A stretch of DNA of 16,379 nt, taken from the NCBI GenBank assembly GCA_034420775.1, contig DAOUKZ010000249.1, positions 1 to 16,379 of the forward strand, given 5' to 3'. The first letter of the stretch is position 1, and each line of letters begins with the position of its first letter. The notes under the pieces were generated by a model. That model was not told the origin of the DNA and ran no database searches. It saw only the letters and a list, made by a program, of their open reading frames with translations. The DNA comes from DAOUKH01 sp034420775. GTDB taxonomy: Bacteria > Chloroflexota > Dehalococcoidia > SHYB01. This document shows positions 1 to 7,553 of this stretch, in pieces. Both the position numbers and the translations under genes were made by a program.

Positions 1-291
1 CTAGCGCACCGCCGACGTCCGTTCGCTGCGGCCCTTGCCGACGTGGCCGCGGAACGTCCGGGTCGGGGCGAACTCCCCGAGGCGGTGTCCAATCATGTTC
101 TCGGTGATGAAGACGGGCACGTGCCGGCGTCCGTCGTGAACGGCAATGGTGAGCCCGACCATGTCGGGCATGATCATCGAGGCCCGCGACCACGTCTTGA
201 TCACGACCTTCTGCTGCGCCCGGGCCGCGGCCTCCACGCGCTTGGCGAGTTTGGGGTGTACGTACGGCCCCTTTTTCGTCGACCTCGACAC
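1..291 (-). CDS. rpsS: 30S ribosomal protein S19
   Basis: Small-subunit protein S19 (96 aa) sits in the 30S head, where with S13 it contacts 16S rRNA and the A-site tRNA region. The sequence has the family hallmarks: an N-terminal RSTKKGP segment (residues 2-8), the IKTWSRASMI motif (about 31-40), and the C-terminal ITENMIGHRLGEFAPTRTFRGH block (split here around residues 62-83). The length matches the usual 90-96 residues, so the gene is complete although its stop codon (TAG) sits at the very edge of the window. The start is GTG at 289-291, 6 bases after the rplB stop. An AGGA at 296-299 overlaps that stop and serves as the ribosome binding site. It is the last visible gene of the str-S10 cluster, and rplV and rpsC would be expected beyond the window edge. 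Confidence 0.97.
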   Translation of the reverse strand: MSRSTKKGPYVHPKLAKRVEAAARAQQKVVIKTWSRASMIMPDMVGLTIAVHDGRRHVPVFITENMIGHRLGEFAPTRTFRGHVGKGRSERTSAVR

Positions 292-297
292 GTCGTC

Positions 298-1134
298 CTA
301 CTTCCTGCCCCGGCGTTTCACGATCATCGAGTTGCTGGGCTTCTTCTTGCTCCGCGTCCGGTAGCCGAGGGTCGGCTTCCCCCACGGCGACTTCGGGCTC
401 GGCATGCCGATGCCCGAGCGGCCTTCGCCGCCGCCGTGCGGGTGGTCGCGTGGGGTCATCGCGATGCCCCGGACGCGCGGACGGCGGCCCTTGTTGCGCA
501 TGCGCCCGGCCTTACCCATGTTCAGATTCTTGTGATCGACGTTCCCCACCTGGCCGACGGTCGCCATACACTCGCCGAGGAAGCGCCGCGTCTCGCCCGA
601 GGGCAGACGCACCAGCACGTAGTTCTCTTCCTTGGCGAGGAGTTGGGCAGAGGTCCCGGCCGACCGGACGATCTGCCCGCCCTTGCCCAGGTGCATCTCG
701 ATGTTGTGAATGCGCGTTCCCGTGGGGATCGACCGCATGGGAAGCGCGTTGCCCGGCTTGATCTCGGCACCCTGACCGGCCTGGACGGCGTCGCCGACCT
801 TGAGCCCGACGGGGGCGAGCATGTAGCGCTTGTCGCCGTCGACGTAGACGACGAGCGCGAGGCGGGCCGAGCGGTTCGGGTCGTACTCGATGGCGGTCAC
901 CTTGCCGGGCACACCGCTCTTGTCCCGCTTGAAGTCGATGATCCGCAGCTTGCGCTTCGAGCCGCCGCCCCGGTGCCGCACGGTGATCTTGCCGCGTACG
1001 TTCCGGCCCGCGTGGTTCTTCCGCTTGGCCTTGACCAGCGACTTCTCGGGCTTGCTCTTCGTGATTTCCTCGAAGGTCGAGCCCGACATGCCGCGGCGGC
1101 CGGGGGAGGTTGGCTTGTATTTTCTGACTGGCAT
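298..1134 (-). CDS. rplB: 50S ribosomal protein L2
   Basis: L2 (278 aa) is a large-subunit protein needed for subunit association and for the integrity of the peptidyl-transferase region. The N terminus has the expected RKYKPTSPGRR stretch and the basic RNA-binding part HRGGGSKRKLR (about residues 54-64). The C-terminal domain carries the diagnostic DHPHGGGEG loop at residues 230-238, including the His known to lie near the peptidyl-transferase centre, followed by the basic RTRSKKKPSN tail. Length is normal for the family. The start is ATG at 1132-1134, 9 bases after the rplW stop. No strong Shine-Dalgarno is visible, so translation probably relies on coupling within the operon. Order rplW-rplB-rpsS is the standard S10-operon order. 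Confidence 0.98.
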   Translation of the reverse strand: MPVRKYKPTSPGRRGMSGSTFEEITKSKPEKSLVKAKRKNHAGRNVRGKITVRHRGGGSKRKLRIIDFKRDKSGVPGKVTAIEYDPNRSARLALVVYVDGDKRYMLAPVGLKVGDAVQAGQGAEIKPGNALPMRSIPTGTRIHNIEMHLGKGGQIVRSAGTSAQLLAKEENYVLVRLPSGETRRFLGECMATVGQVGNVDHKNLNMGKAGRMRNKGRRPRVRGIAMTPRDHPHGGGEGRSGIGMPSPKSPWGKPTLGYRTRSKKKPSNSMIVKRRGRK

Positions 1135-1143
1135 GAGAAAGAT

Positions 1144-1428
1144 CTATCCGCCGGCAAAGAGCTCGATCCGCTCGCCTTTGGCCAGCGTCACCACCGCCTT
1201 GCGCCACGACCGCTTCGCCTTCATGCGCGGGCCGAACCGCTTTCGCTTGCCGTGTATCGACATCACGTTCACCTGAGCGACCTTGACGCCGAACGCGGCC
1301 TCGATCGCCTCCTTGACGCGGGCCTTGCTGGCGTCGGCGGCAACCTCAAAGGTATACCGCCCATCCTCGGCGAGCACGGTGCTCTTCTCGGTAATGACCG
1401 GGCGGCGGACGACGTCGTGGAGACTCAT
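1144..1428 (-). CDS. rplW: 50S ribosomal protein L23
   Basis: L23 (94 aa) lines the exit of the peptide tunnel, where it docks signal recognition particle and trigger factor. The family signature RRPVITEKS lies near the N terminus (residues 8-16), followed by the helix and strand around AIEAAFGVKVAQVNV (about 41-55) and the basic KRKRFGPRMKAKRSWRKA region that binds 23S rRNA. The length is typical. The ATG (1426-1428) overlaps the TGA stop of rplD (1425-1427) in an ATGA arrangement, so L23 synthesis is likely coupled to termination on the long rplD tail. Confidence 0.97.
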   Translation of the reverse strand: MSLHDVVRRPVITEKSTVLAEDGRYTFEVAADASKARVKEAIEAAFGVKVAQVNVMSIHGKRKRFGPRMKAKRSWRKAVVTLAKGERIELFAGG

Positions 1429-2450
1429 GAGGCCACTCCGTCTTCGCCGTCGGAAGGCTTGTCATCGGCCTTCTTCTTGGCGGTCCTCGCCCGCGCCGAG
1501 CGGGAACGGGTCCGAGCCGCGGGGGCGCGGCGCCGGCGTGGAGACGGCGCCTCTTCCTCGTCGACATCTTCCTTCGCCGCGACTTCAGGCGCGGCGGCGG
1601 GAGTGGACTCCGGCTCCGCCTCGGCCTCATCCTTTGCCGCTTTCGCCGCGGGAGCACGACGGCGGCGGCGCGGGCGCTTCGGCGCCTCCTCGGGCTCAGC
1701 CTCCGTCGCGGGTTCTGGTTCGGGCTCGGGTTCCGGTTCGATCTCGACCGGCTCCTCGATGGCCTCCGGAATCTCTTCTTCCTCGACGGCCATGCCGGGG
1801 ACGCGTTTGCGGTCGATCTTGCGCCGCGCCCAGATGCGTTCGGCGGCGCGTACCGCTTCGACGGTCATCACGAGGAACTGATATTTGAGCAAATCGCCTA
1901 CGTTGAGTTGGGCCGCGGGGAGGGCTTTTACGCGGTCGAGGTTCTGCGAGCCGCGCATCAGCCCCATGTCGGGGCTCTCGGTGACGACGAGCACGCCGCT
2001 GCCGTCGATGTCGAGGGCCTCGAAGAAAGCGACGACTTCTTTCGTCTTCCCTTCGAGCTTGATCTCCTTGACCACCGCCAACTCGGAACCCCGCTGCTTA
2101 TCGGAAAGGAGGCACCGGATGGCCAAGCGGCGCATCTTCTTCGGCATGGCCTTGGTGAAGCTGCGCGGCCTGGGGCCGAAGATCACGCCGCCATGCCGCC
2201 ACAGCGGCGACATGCGCGTGCCCACGCGGGCGCGGCCCGTGTGCTTCTGGCGCCATGGCTTGCGAGTCGATCCGCTCACCTCGCCGCGCGTCTTGCTGCT
2301 CGCCGTCCCCTGCCGCTCGTTGGCGCGCTGCCGCACGAGCGCCTGGTAGACGACCGACTCATTCATCTCGACGCCGAAGACGGCCTCGTTCAGGCCGAGC
2401 TTTGCCACCTGCCGGCCACGGACGTCTTTGACGGGAACGTTGATCGCCAT
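1425..2450 (-). CDS. rplD: 50S ribosomal protein L4 with long charged C-terminal extension
   Basis: L4 lines the peptide exit tunnel and binds 23S rRNA; in E. coli it also regulates the S10 operon. Residues 1 to about 210 form a normal L4: the central loop with GSTRKPWRQKHTGRARVGT (60-78), SPLWRHGGVIFGPRPRS (81-97) and the globular domain ending near residue 205. L4 is usually about 205 residues, but this protein has 341. Residues from about 215 to 341 form a low-complexity tail that alternates acidic and basic parts: a Glu/Pro repeat at 236-255, an Arg cluster at 259-265, an Ala/Glu part at 266-301, Arg/Lys-rich parts at 305-327, and an acidic end. The tail is probably disordered. The frame stays open without interruption, and the downstream rplW start overlaps its stop, so the extension is real coding sequence and not a misplaced stop. 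Confidence 0.96.
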   Translation of the reverse strand: MAINVPVKDVRGRQVAKLGLNEAVFGVEMNESVVYQALVRQRANERQGTASSKTRGEVSGSTRKPWRQKHTGRARVGTRMSPLWRHGGVIFGPRPRSFTKAMPKKMRRLAIRCLLSDKQRGSELAVVKEIKLEGKTKEVVAFFEALDIDGSGVLVVTESPDMGLMRGSQNLDRVKALPAAQLNVGDLLKYQFLVMTVEAVRAAERIWARRKIDRKRVPGMAVEEEEIPEAIEEPVEIEPEPEPEPEPATEAEPEEAPKRPRRRRRAPAAKAAKDEAEAEPESTPAAAPEVAAKEDVDEEEAPSPRRRRAPAARTRSRSARARTAKKKADDKPSDGEDGVAS

Positions 2451-2452
2451 CG

Positions 2453-3085
2453 TTACGACTTCTTCCGTGCCTTCACCGCTTGCCGGACCATGACCAAACC
2501 GGTGCTGACGCCGGGAACGGCGCCGCGCACCATGATCAGATTGCGCTCGGGTTCAACCTTCATCACGCGCAGGTTTTGCGTCGTCACGCGTTCGTCGCCC
2601 ATGTGGCCGGCCATGCGCAGGCCCTTGAAGATGCGGCCCGGCGTCGTCCCCGCCCCGACCGAGCCGGGGGCGCGGTGCCGGTCCGACTGGCCGTGCGTCT
2701 TGGGACCGCCGGCAAAGTGGTAGCGCTTGACGCCGCCGGCGAAGCCCATCCCACGCGACCGGCCCACGACGTCCACCTTCGAGCCTTCCTCGAAGATGCT
2801 CACGTCGAAGGTCTGCCCGACTTCGTACTGCGCCGCGTCGTCGACGCGCACCTCGCGGAGCACGGCGAACTCGCCGGTGCCCTTAAGGTGCCCCTGCGCC
2901 GGCTTGTTGTGGCGCTTCTTATGCCCGAAGCCGATCTGCACCGCCTCGTACCCGTCGTTTTGGCGGGTCTTGACCTGCGTCACCGTGCAGGGTCCCGCCT
3001 CGATGGCGGTGACCGGCGTCACCGATCCGTCCTCTTCCGAGAACAGTTGGGTCATGCCGATTTTGCGTCCAAGGATCGCGTTCAT
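2453..3085 (-). CDS. rplC: 50S ribosomal protein L3
   Basis: L3 (210 aa) is an early assembly protein whose central loop reaches towards the peptidyl-transferase centre. The N-terminal GRKIGMTQLF motif (residues 6-15) and the central loop with HRAPGSVGAGTTPGRIFKG then RMAGHMGDERVT, ending in QNL, identify it clearly. Length matches bacterial L3 proteins. The stop is 2 bases before the ATG of rplD, and the start is 14 bases after the rpsJ stop. No strong ribosome binding site is visible ahead of the ATG, which fits co-translation inside the operon. Confidence 0.97.
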   Translation of the reverse strand: MNAILGRKIGMTQLFSEEDGSVTPVTAIEAGPCTVTQVKTRQNDGYEAVQIGFGHKKRHNKPAQGHLKGTGEFAVLREVRVDDAAQYEVGQTFDVSIFEEGSKVDVVGRSRGMGFAGGVKRYHFAGGPKTHGQSDRHRAPGSVGAGTTPGRIFKGLRMAGHMGDERVTTQNLRVMKVEPERNLIMVRGAVPGVSTGLVMVRQAVKARKKS

Positions 3086-3099
3086 GATGGCAGGCCCGG

Positions 3100-3420
3100 C
3101 TACAGCTTGATCTCAATGTCCACGCCGGCGGGCAGGTTGAGCCGCGTCAGCGCGTCGATGGTCTTGGAGGTGGGTTCGAGCACGTCGATGAGGCGCTTGT
3201 GGGTGCGCATCTCGAACTGCTCCCGTGAGTCCTTATCAATGTGCGGCGAACGGATCACGGTGAACCGCTTGATGTGCGTGGGCAGCGGTACCGGGCCCGC
3301 GACCGCCGCGCCGGTCCGCTCTGCGGCCTCCACGATCTGGGTCGCCGACTGGTCGAGTATCCGGTGATCGAAGGCCTTGAGCTTGATCCGGATGCGTATG
3401 CGTTGCCGCGTTGTCGTCAT
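3100..3420 (-). CDS. rpsJ: 30S ribosomal protein S10
   Basis: S10 (106 aa) is part of the 30S head and in many bacteria doubles as NusE in transcription antitermination. Family features include IRIKLKAFDHRILDQS near the N terminus (about residues 10-25), VAGPVPLPTHIKRFTVIRSPH in the middle (split here around residues 40-60), and the EQFEMRTHKRLIDV block (67-80). The length is usual. It is normally the first gene of the S10 operon. Here it follows fusA after only 41 bases, with no terminator or clear promoter between them, so the str and S10 operons appear to be transcribed together. Confidence 0.97.
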   Translation of the reverse strand: MTTTRQRIRIRIKLKAFDHRILDQSATQIVEAAERTGAAVAGPVPLPTHIKRFTVIRSPHIDKDSREQFEMRTHKRLIDVLEPTSKTIDALTRLNLPAGVDIEIKL

Positions 3421-3461
3421 TGTGTTTCGCTATCCGTTCCTGTCATGCTCAAGGCCGGCGG

Positions 3462-5543
3462 CTAGCGGGCCAGGTGGACCTGCCCCGTAATCTCCGCCGC
3501 GATGGCCTTGGGAATCTCTTCGTAGCAGTCGAACTCCAGGGTGTGCGTGGCGCGCCCCTGCGTCAACGACCGAATCGCCGTCGCGTAGCCAAACGTCTCC
3601 GACAACGGCGCCGCCGCCTTGACCGCCTGCGTGTCGCCGACGCCCTCGATGTTCTGGACGCGGCCGCGGCGGCCATTGAGGTCGCTGAGAATATCGCCGA
3701 GGAAGTCGCCGGGGGTAACGACTTCGACGGACATGATCGGTTCCAGCAAGACCGGCGACGCCTTCCGCACCGCATCCTTGGCCGCCATCGAGCCGGCGAT
3801 CTTGAACGCCATCTCGGAGGAGTCCACCGGGTGGGAGGACCCATCGACGAGCGTCACCTTGACGTCGAGCACGGGATACCCCGCGATCACGCCCGTCTCG
3901 AGGGCCTGCTTGATGCCCTGCTCCGTGGGCCTGATGTATTCGCGGGGCACGGCGCCGCCCACGATCTTGTCCACGAACTCGAAGCCCTTGCCCCGCTCGT
4001 TCGGCTCGATCTCGATCACGACGTGGCCGTACTGGCCGCGCCCGCCGGTCTGCCGGACGAAGCGGCCCTCGGCCCGCGAGTTCGACGTGATCGCCTCGCG
4101 GTAGGCCACCTGCGGCTTGCCGACGTTGGCGTCGACGCTGTGCTCGCGGCGCATGCGCTCGACGAGCACTTCGAGGTGCAACTCGCCCATGCCGGAGATC
4201 ACCGTCTGTCCGGTCTCGTTGTCCTGCCGGACTTGGAATGTGGGATCCTCTTCGCCGAGCTTGCGCAGGCTCTCGGTGAGCTTGTCCTGCTCCGCGCGGC
4301 TCTTGGGCTCGATGGCGACGGAGAGCACCGGCTCGGGGAACCGGATCGTCTCCAGCACCACCGGATGCGAGGCGTCGCAGAGCGTGTCGCCGGTGAAGGT
4401 GTTCTTGAGGCCGACGGCGGCCACGATGTCGCCGGTGACGGCCTTGTCGGCCTCTTCCCGGTGGTTCGCGTGCATCTGCACCAGCCGCCCGAGGCGGTCC
4501 TTGCGCTCCTTGGCCGAGTTCAGCACCGAGGCGCCGGCGTCCATCGAGCCTGAGTAGACCCGCAGCCATACAAGGCGCCCCACGAACGGGTCGGTGACCA
4601 CCTTAAAGGCCAGCGCCGAGAATGGTTCCTCGGCGCTGGGCTCGCGGGCCTCGGGGGCCTCGGTGTGGGGGTGTGTCCCCGTTACCGCCGGCACGTCTTC
4701 CGGGGAGGGCAGATAGTCGATGACGGCGTCGAGCAGGGGCTGGATGCCCTTGTTCTTGAGCGCCGTCCCCATAAAGACGGGGACAAGTTGGTTCCCGATA
4801 GTGGCCGCGCGCAGGGCGCGCTTCAACTCCTCGACGCCGATCTCCTCGCCGTCGAGGAACTTCATCGTCAGATCGTCGTCGGTCTCCGCGATACGCTCCA
4901 CTAGCTCCTCGCGAATGGCCTCGACCTGTTCCACGAGCTCGGCCGGCAGCTCCGCGGGCTGCGGCGGCGAGCCGTCGCCGGGAAAGATCATCGCGCGCCG
5001 GTCGATGACGTCGACCACGCCGCGGAAGGCCTCCTCCGCCCCGATCGGCACCTGCGTCACCGCGAGCTGCGCCTTCAGCCGGTCGCGGATGGAATCGAGC
5101 GTGCGGAAGAAGTCGGCTCCGACACGGTCCATCTTGTTGACGAACACCATGCGGGGCACGCGGTACCGCTCGGCCTGCCGCCACACCGTCTCCGACTGCG
5201 GCTGCACGCCGGCCACCGCGTCGAAGACCACGACGCCGCCGTCGAGGACGCGCAGGCTCCGTTCGACCTCGGCGGTGAAGTCGACGTGGCCGGGGGTGTC
5301 GATGATGTTGATGCGCGTGTCGCGCCAGTGGGCCGTCGTCGCGGCGGCGGTGATCGTGATGCCGCGCTCGCGCTCCTGGTCCATCCAGTCCATCGTCGCC
5401 GTGCCCTCGTGCACCTCGCCGATCTTGTAGGTGCGTCCCGTGTAGAAGAGCACCCGCTCGGTGACCGTCGTCTTCCCGGCGTCGATGTGGGCGATGAATC
5501 CGATATTACGGACTTTACTGAGGGGGAATGATGTGTCCGTCAT
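3462..5543 (-). CDS. fusA: Elongation factor G
   Basis: EF-G (693 aa) is the GTPase that drives ribosomal translocation and, with RRF, ribosome recycling. The GTPase motifs are intact: G1 AHIDAGKT (residues 18-25), the switch region ending in RGITI (60-64), G3 DTPGH (82-86) and G4 NKMD (136-139). Domain II, the domain III GEEDPTF region, and domain IV (GGRGQYGHV, then PREYIRPTEQGIKQAL) follow in the normal order, and the length is that of ordinary bacterial EF-G. The start is ATG at 5541-5543; a strong Shine-Dalgarno is not evident. It lies between rpsG and rpsJ, as in a str operon, but tuf, which commonly follows, is absent. Confidence 0.98.
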   Translation of the reverse strand: MTDTSFPLSKVRNIGFIAHIDAGKTTVTERVLFYTGRTYKIGEVHEGTATMDWMDQERERGITITAAATTAHWRDTRINIIDTPGHVDFTAEVERSLRVLDGGVVVFDAVAGVQPQSETVWRQAERYRVPRMVFVNKMDRVGADFFRTLDSIRDRLKAQLAVTQVPIGAEEAFRGVVDVIDRRAMIFPGDGSPPQPAELPAELVEQVEAIREELVERIAETDDDLTMKFLDGEEIGVEELKRALRAATIGNQLVPVFMGTALKNKGIQPLLDAVIDYLPSPEDVPAVTGTHPHTEAPEAREPSAEEPFSALAFKVVTDPFVGRLVWLRVYSGSMDAGASVLNSAKERKDRLGRLVQMHANHREEADKAVTGDIVAAVGLKNTFTGDTLCDASHPVVLETIRFPEPVLSVAIEPKSRAEQDKLTESLRKLGEEDPTFQVRQDNETGQTVISGMGELHLEVLVERMRREHSVDANVGKPQVAYREAITSNSRAEGRFVRQTGGRGQYGHVVIEIEPNERGKGFEFVDKIVGGAVPREYIRPTEQGIKQALETGVIAGYPVLDVKVTLVDGSSHPVDSSEMAFKIAGSMAAKDAVRKASPVLLEPIMSVEVVTPGDFLGDILSDLNGRRGRVQNIEGVGDTQAVKAAAPLSETFGYATAIRSLTQGRATHTLEFDCYEEIPKAIAAEITGQVHLAR

Positions 5544-5624
5544 GGCGTCAGTCTTTGAGGGATCGTCGGTTCTGTCCGTGAATGCAATTCCGCGCTTACA
5601 AAAAGAATCGCCGATAGGGGTGTC

Positions 5625-6092
5625 CTACCAGCGATAGTGGACGAAGGCGCGGTTTGCCTCCGCCATCCTAAACAAGTCTTCCCTACGTTTCACCGCCGCG
5701 CCCTGGCCGCGGGAGGCGTCCATGAGCTCGGCCGCGAGGCGCTCGCGCATGGGACGGCCGCCGCGGCTGCGCGCCGCGCCGACGATCCAGCGCATGGCCA
5801 GCGCCGGTCGCACCTCCGGTCGAATCTCCACCGGCACCTGGTAGGTCGCCCCGCCCACGCGCCTCGGCTTCACCTGGAGCACCGGCGTGACGTTCTTCAT
5901 CGCCTGGTCCCAGACCTCGAGGCCCTGGCGGCCCGACTCCTTCTCAATGATGTCGAACGCGCCGTAGACGATCTTCTCCGCCACGGATTTCTTTCCGTTG
6001 AGCATGATCTTGTGAATGAAGCGCGTCAGGTCTTCCCGATGGTGTTTCCAATCGGGCCGGACCTCTCTGCGTTCCGCTTTTCTACGCCGCAC
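5625..6092 (-). CDS. rpsG: 30S ribosomal protein S7
   Basis: S7 is a primary 16S rRNA-binding protein that organises the 30S head and contacts the E-site tRNA. The open frame extends upstream to 6179, but the family N terminus (xRRRKAERREV) begins at a GTG at 6090-6092. That start gives 155 residues, the usual S7 length, and is preceded by AGGTGA at 6097-6102 with a 4-base spacer. I therefore prefer the GTG start. The core LTRFIHKIMLNGKKSVAEKI and the QVPVEIRPEVRPALAMRWIV segments are typical, as is the Arg-rich REDLFRMAEANRAF C-terminal helix. The gene lies 96 bases downstream of rpsL and 81 bases upstream of fusA. Confidence 0.96.
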   Translation of the reverse strand: MRRRKAERREVRPDWKHHREDLTRFIHKIMLNGKKSVAEKIVYGAFDIIEKESGRQGLEVWDQAMKNVTPVLQVKPRRVGGATYQVPVEIRPEVRPALAMRWIVGAARSRGGRPMRERLAAELMDASRGQGAAVKRREDLFRMAEANRAFVHYRW

Positions 6093-6188
6093 AGTGTCAC
6101 CTAACTTCCACGAATAGGGGAGGAAAATGCGCTCCGGGCTCGTTCCGCGTGCGGCGCGGCGCGAGTCCGGCCCCGGCAATGACCGACG

Positions 6189-6620
6189 CTAGGCGCCTCC
6201 GCCGGGGCCTTTGCCCCTCTTCGAGCCGTACTTGCTGCGCGCCTGCTTGCGGTCGGAGACCCCCGCCGCGTCAAGCGTGCCGCGAATGATGTGATAGCGC
6301 ACGCCGGGGAGATCGGGAACGCGCCCGCCTCGGATGAGCACGACGGAGTGCTCCTGCAGGTTGTGCCCCTCTCCCGGAATGTACGCTGTTACTTCCATGC
6401 CGTTGGTCAGGCGGACGCGCGCCACCTTGCGCAAAGCCGAGTTCGGCTTCTTCGGCGTCACCGTCCGGACCTGTGTGCAGACCCCGCGCTTCTGGGGCGA
6501 ACCGCTGTCGCGCTTCTGCGCCTTCTTCAGCGCGTTGTACCGGTAACGCAGGGCAGGCGCCTTCGTCCGTTTGAGCGGAGCACGGCGTCCCTTGCGTATC
6601 AATTGGTTAATCGTCGGCAC
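6189..6620 (-). CDS. rpsL: 30S ribosomal protein S12
   Basis: S12 lies at the decoding centre and controls translational accuracy. The open frame runs to 6734, but the family start PTINQLIRKGRR follows a GTG at 6618-6620. An AGGA at 6624-6627 sits 3 bases upstream of it, giving 143 residues. Residues 22-40 hold the insert also seen in Gram-positive-type S12. PQKRGVCTQV (42-51) and TPKKPNSALRK (55-65, including the streptomycin-related Lys) are conserved. The loop GGRVPDLPGVRYH keeps the Asp that is methylthiolated in E. coli, but has Pro where E. coli has Lys87. The C-terminal tail is Lys/Gly-rich. It is the first gene of the ribosomal cluster. Confidence 0.97.
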   Translation of the reverse strand: MPTINQLIRKGRRAPLKRTKAPALRYRYNALKKAQKRDSGSPQKRGVCTQVRTVTPKKPNSALRKVARVRLTNGMEVTAYIPGEGHNLQEHSVVLIRGGRVPDLPGVRYHIIRGTLDAAGVSDRKQARSKYGSKRGKGPGGGA

Positions 6621-6684
6621 GGGTCCTGAACACCTTGTTGCGCTATGGCCACTTCCGAAGGCGCGCGCCCTCGGCCAATCATGC

Positions 6685-6713
6685 AGTCTATAGGAAAGGC
6701 CCCAGAGTGTCAA
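6685..6713 (-). promoter_or_regulatory. Promoter of the str-S10 operon
   Basis: On the minus strand a perfect TTGACA -35 box (6708-6713) is followed after exactly 17 bases by TAGACT (6685-6690, four of six matches to TATAAT). An overlapping TATAGA has a 15-base spacer. Transcription would start near 6678, giving an rpsL leader of about 57 bases. This is the best sigma-70-like promoter seen in the window and it sits where the operon needs one. Only sequence matching supports it. Confidence 0.65.
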
Positions 6714-6778
6714 CGCCGACGCCACGTGATCCACGAGGCGCTTATGTCAACGACGGCAGTGGCGCGCACCGGCCCGCC

Positions 6779-7528
6779 TCAGCCCACGTACCACGTGCGG
6801 CGCGGCCAGAGCCGCTCCCGCCACACGAACACCTTCAGCAGGGCGATGATCGCCGCCCCGGCGACGAACCCCCCGATGTGCGCCCAGTAGGCCACGCCCG
6901 ACGTCACCGAGGGGTCCAGCGCCAGGAAGCCGTTGAAGAACTGCAGCACGATCCAGAACCCAATCAGGTAGACCGCCGGTATCGTCATCGGGAACAGGAA
7001 CAAGACCGCCACGATCGTACGGATGCGGTTGTAGGGGTAGAGCAGCAGGTAGGCGCCCATGACGCCGGCGATCGCCCCGCTGGCCCCCACCGTCGGCGTC
7101 AGCGACTCCATGTCCGTCGCGATCTGCGCCCAGCTCGCGGCGACCCCCGTTGCCAGATAGAAGACCAGGTAACGGACGTGGCCCAGGCGCGCCTCGACGT
7201 TATCACCGAAGACCCACAGGAAGATCATGTTCCCTACGAAGTGCAGCACCCCGCCATGAACGAACATCGACGTCAGCAAGGTGACGTAGTTCGAGACCGG
7301 CGTCTCAACGTCGAGGACGCCCCCGCCCAGCAGCCGCAGGCCCATCAGATTGTAGGTCGAGTCGGTGAGCTCGAGGGGGATCACCCCCCAGCGGTGGAAG
7401 AACTGGGCCTCCTGCAGGTCGTTGAGGCCGAGCTCGAAGAAGAAGACGATCGCCGAGATGGCGATCAGCGCGATGTTGACGTAGGGCCGGGGGTTTCCTC
7501 GCGCGCTCTGGTCCGCTATTGGGAACAT
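6779..7528 (-). CDS. Rhomboid family intramembrane serine protease
   Basis: A polytopic membrane protease (249 aa) of the rhomboid family, which cleaves transmembrane substrates within the bilayer. The catalytic serine is in GASG (residues 148-151, Ser150), and the catalytic histidine is in AHIGG (His217). The HxxxN oxyanion motif is present as His96 and Asn100, within the segment VHGGVLHFVGNMIFLWVFGD (90-109). Hydrophobic stretches at about 18-33, 97-108, 119-135, 148-165, 171-196 and 218-231 fit a six-helix core. It starts 25 bases after the acyl-CoA dehydrogenase stop on the same strand, so the two may be co-transcribed. The ATG at 7526-7528 lacks a clear ribosome binding site. Its substrate cannot be inferred. 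Confidence 0.94.
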   Translation of the reverse strand: MFPIADQSARGNPRPYVNIALIAISAIVFFFELGLNDLQEAQFFHRWGVIPLELTDSTYNLMGLRLLGGGVLDVETPVSNYVTLLTSMFVHGGVLHFVGNMIFLWVFGDNVEARLGHVRYLVFYLATGVAASWAQIATDMESLTPTVGASGAIAGVMGAYLLLYPYNRIRTIVAVLFLFPMTIPAVYLIGFWIVLQFFNGFLALDPSVTSGVAYWAHIGGFVAGAAIIALLKVFVWRERLWPRRTWYVG

Positions 7529-7553
7529 GCGGCTGGACCCGGCCCCGTCGCCG

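Noticed and set aside
1686..1745. Low-complexity DNA in rplD as a tandem repeat or mobile element
   Set aside because: It encodes the Glu/Pro-rich part of the L4 tail in frame, is imperfect, and has no flanking duplications.
43..1881. Long plus-strand open frame (612 codons) opposite rpsS-rplB-rplW-rplD
   Set aside because: Antisense to four unmistakable ribosomal genes. Long shadow frames are expected at high G+C, and the product has no recognisable domain.
3411..4553. Plus-strand open frame of 380 codons opposite fusA
   Set aside because: Shadow of fusA codon structure, with no homology and no ribosome binding site.
5544..5624. Terminator between rpsG and fusA (T-run in CTTTTTG on the minus strand)
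   Set aside because: The preceding ATCGGCGAT is too short a palindrome to form a stable stem, and operon continuity is expected here.
6093..6179. Upstream ATG extension of rpsG
   Set aside because: The extra 29 residues have no S7 homology, and the GTG at 6090-6092 with AGGTGA gives the normal 155-residue protein.
6621..6734. Upstream ATG extension of rpsL
   Set aside because: It would run through the promoter at 6685-6713 and adds 38 residues unlike S12.
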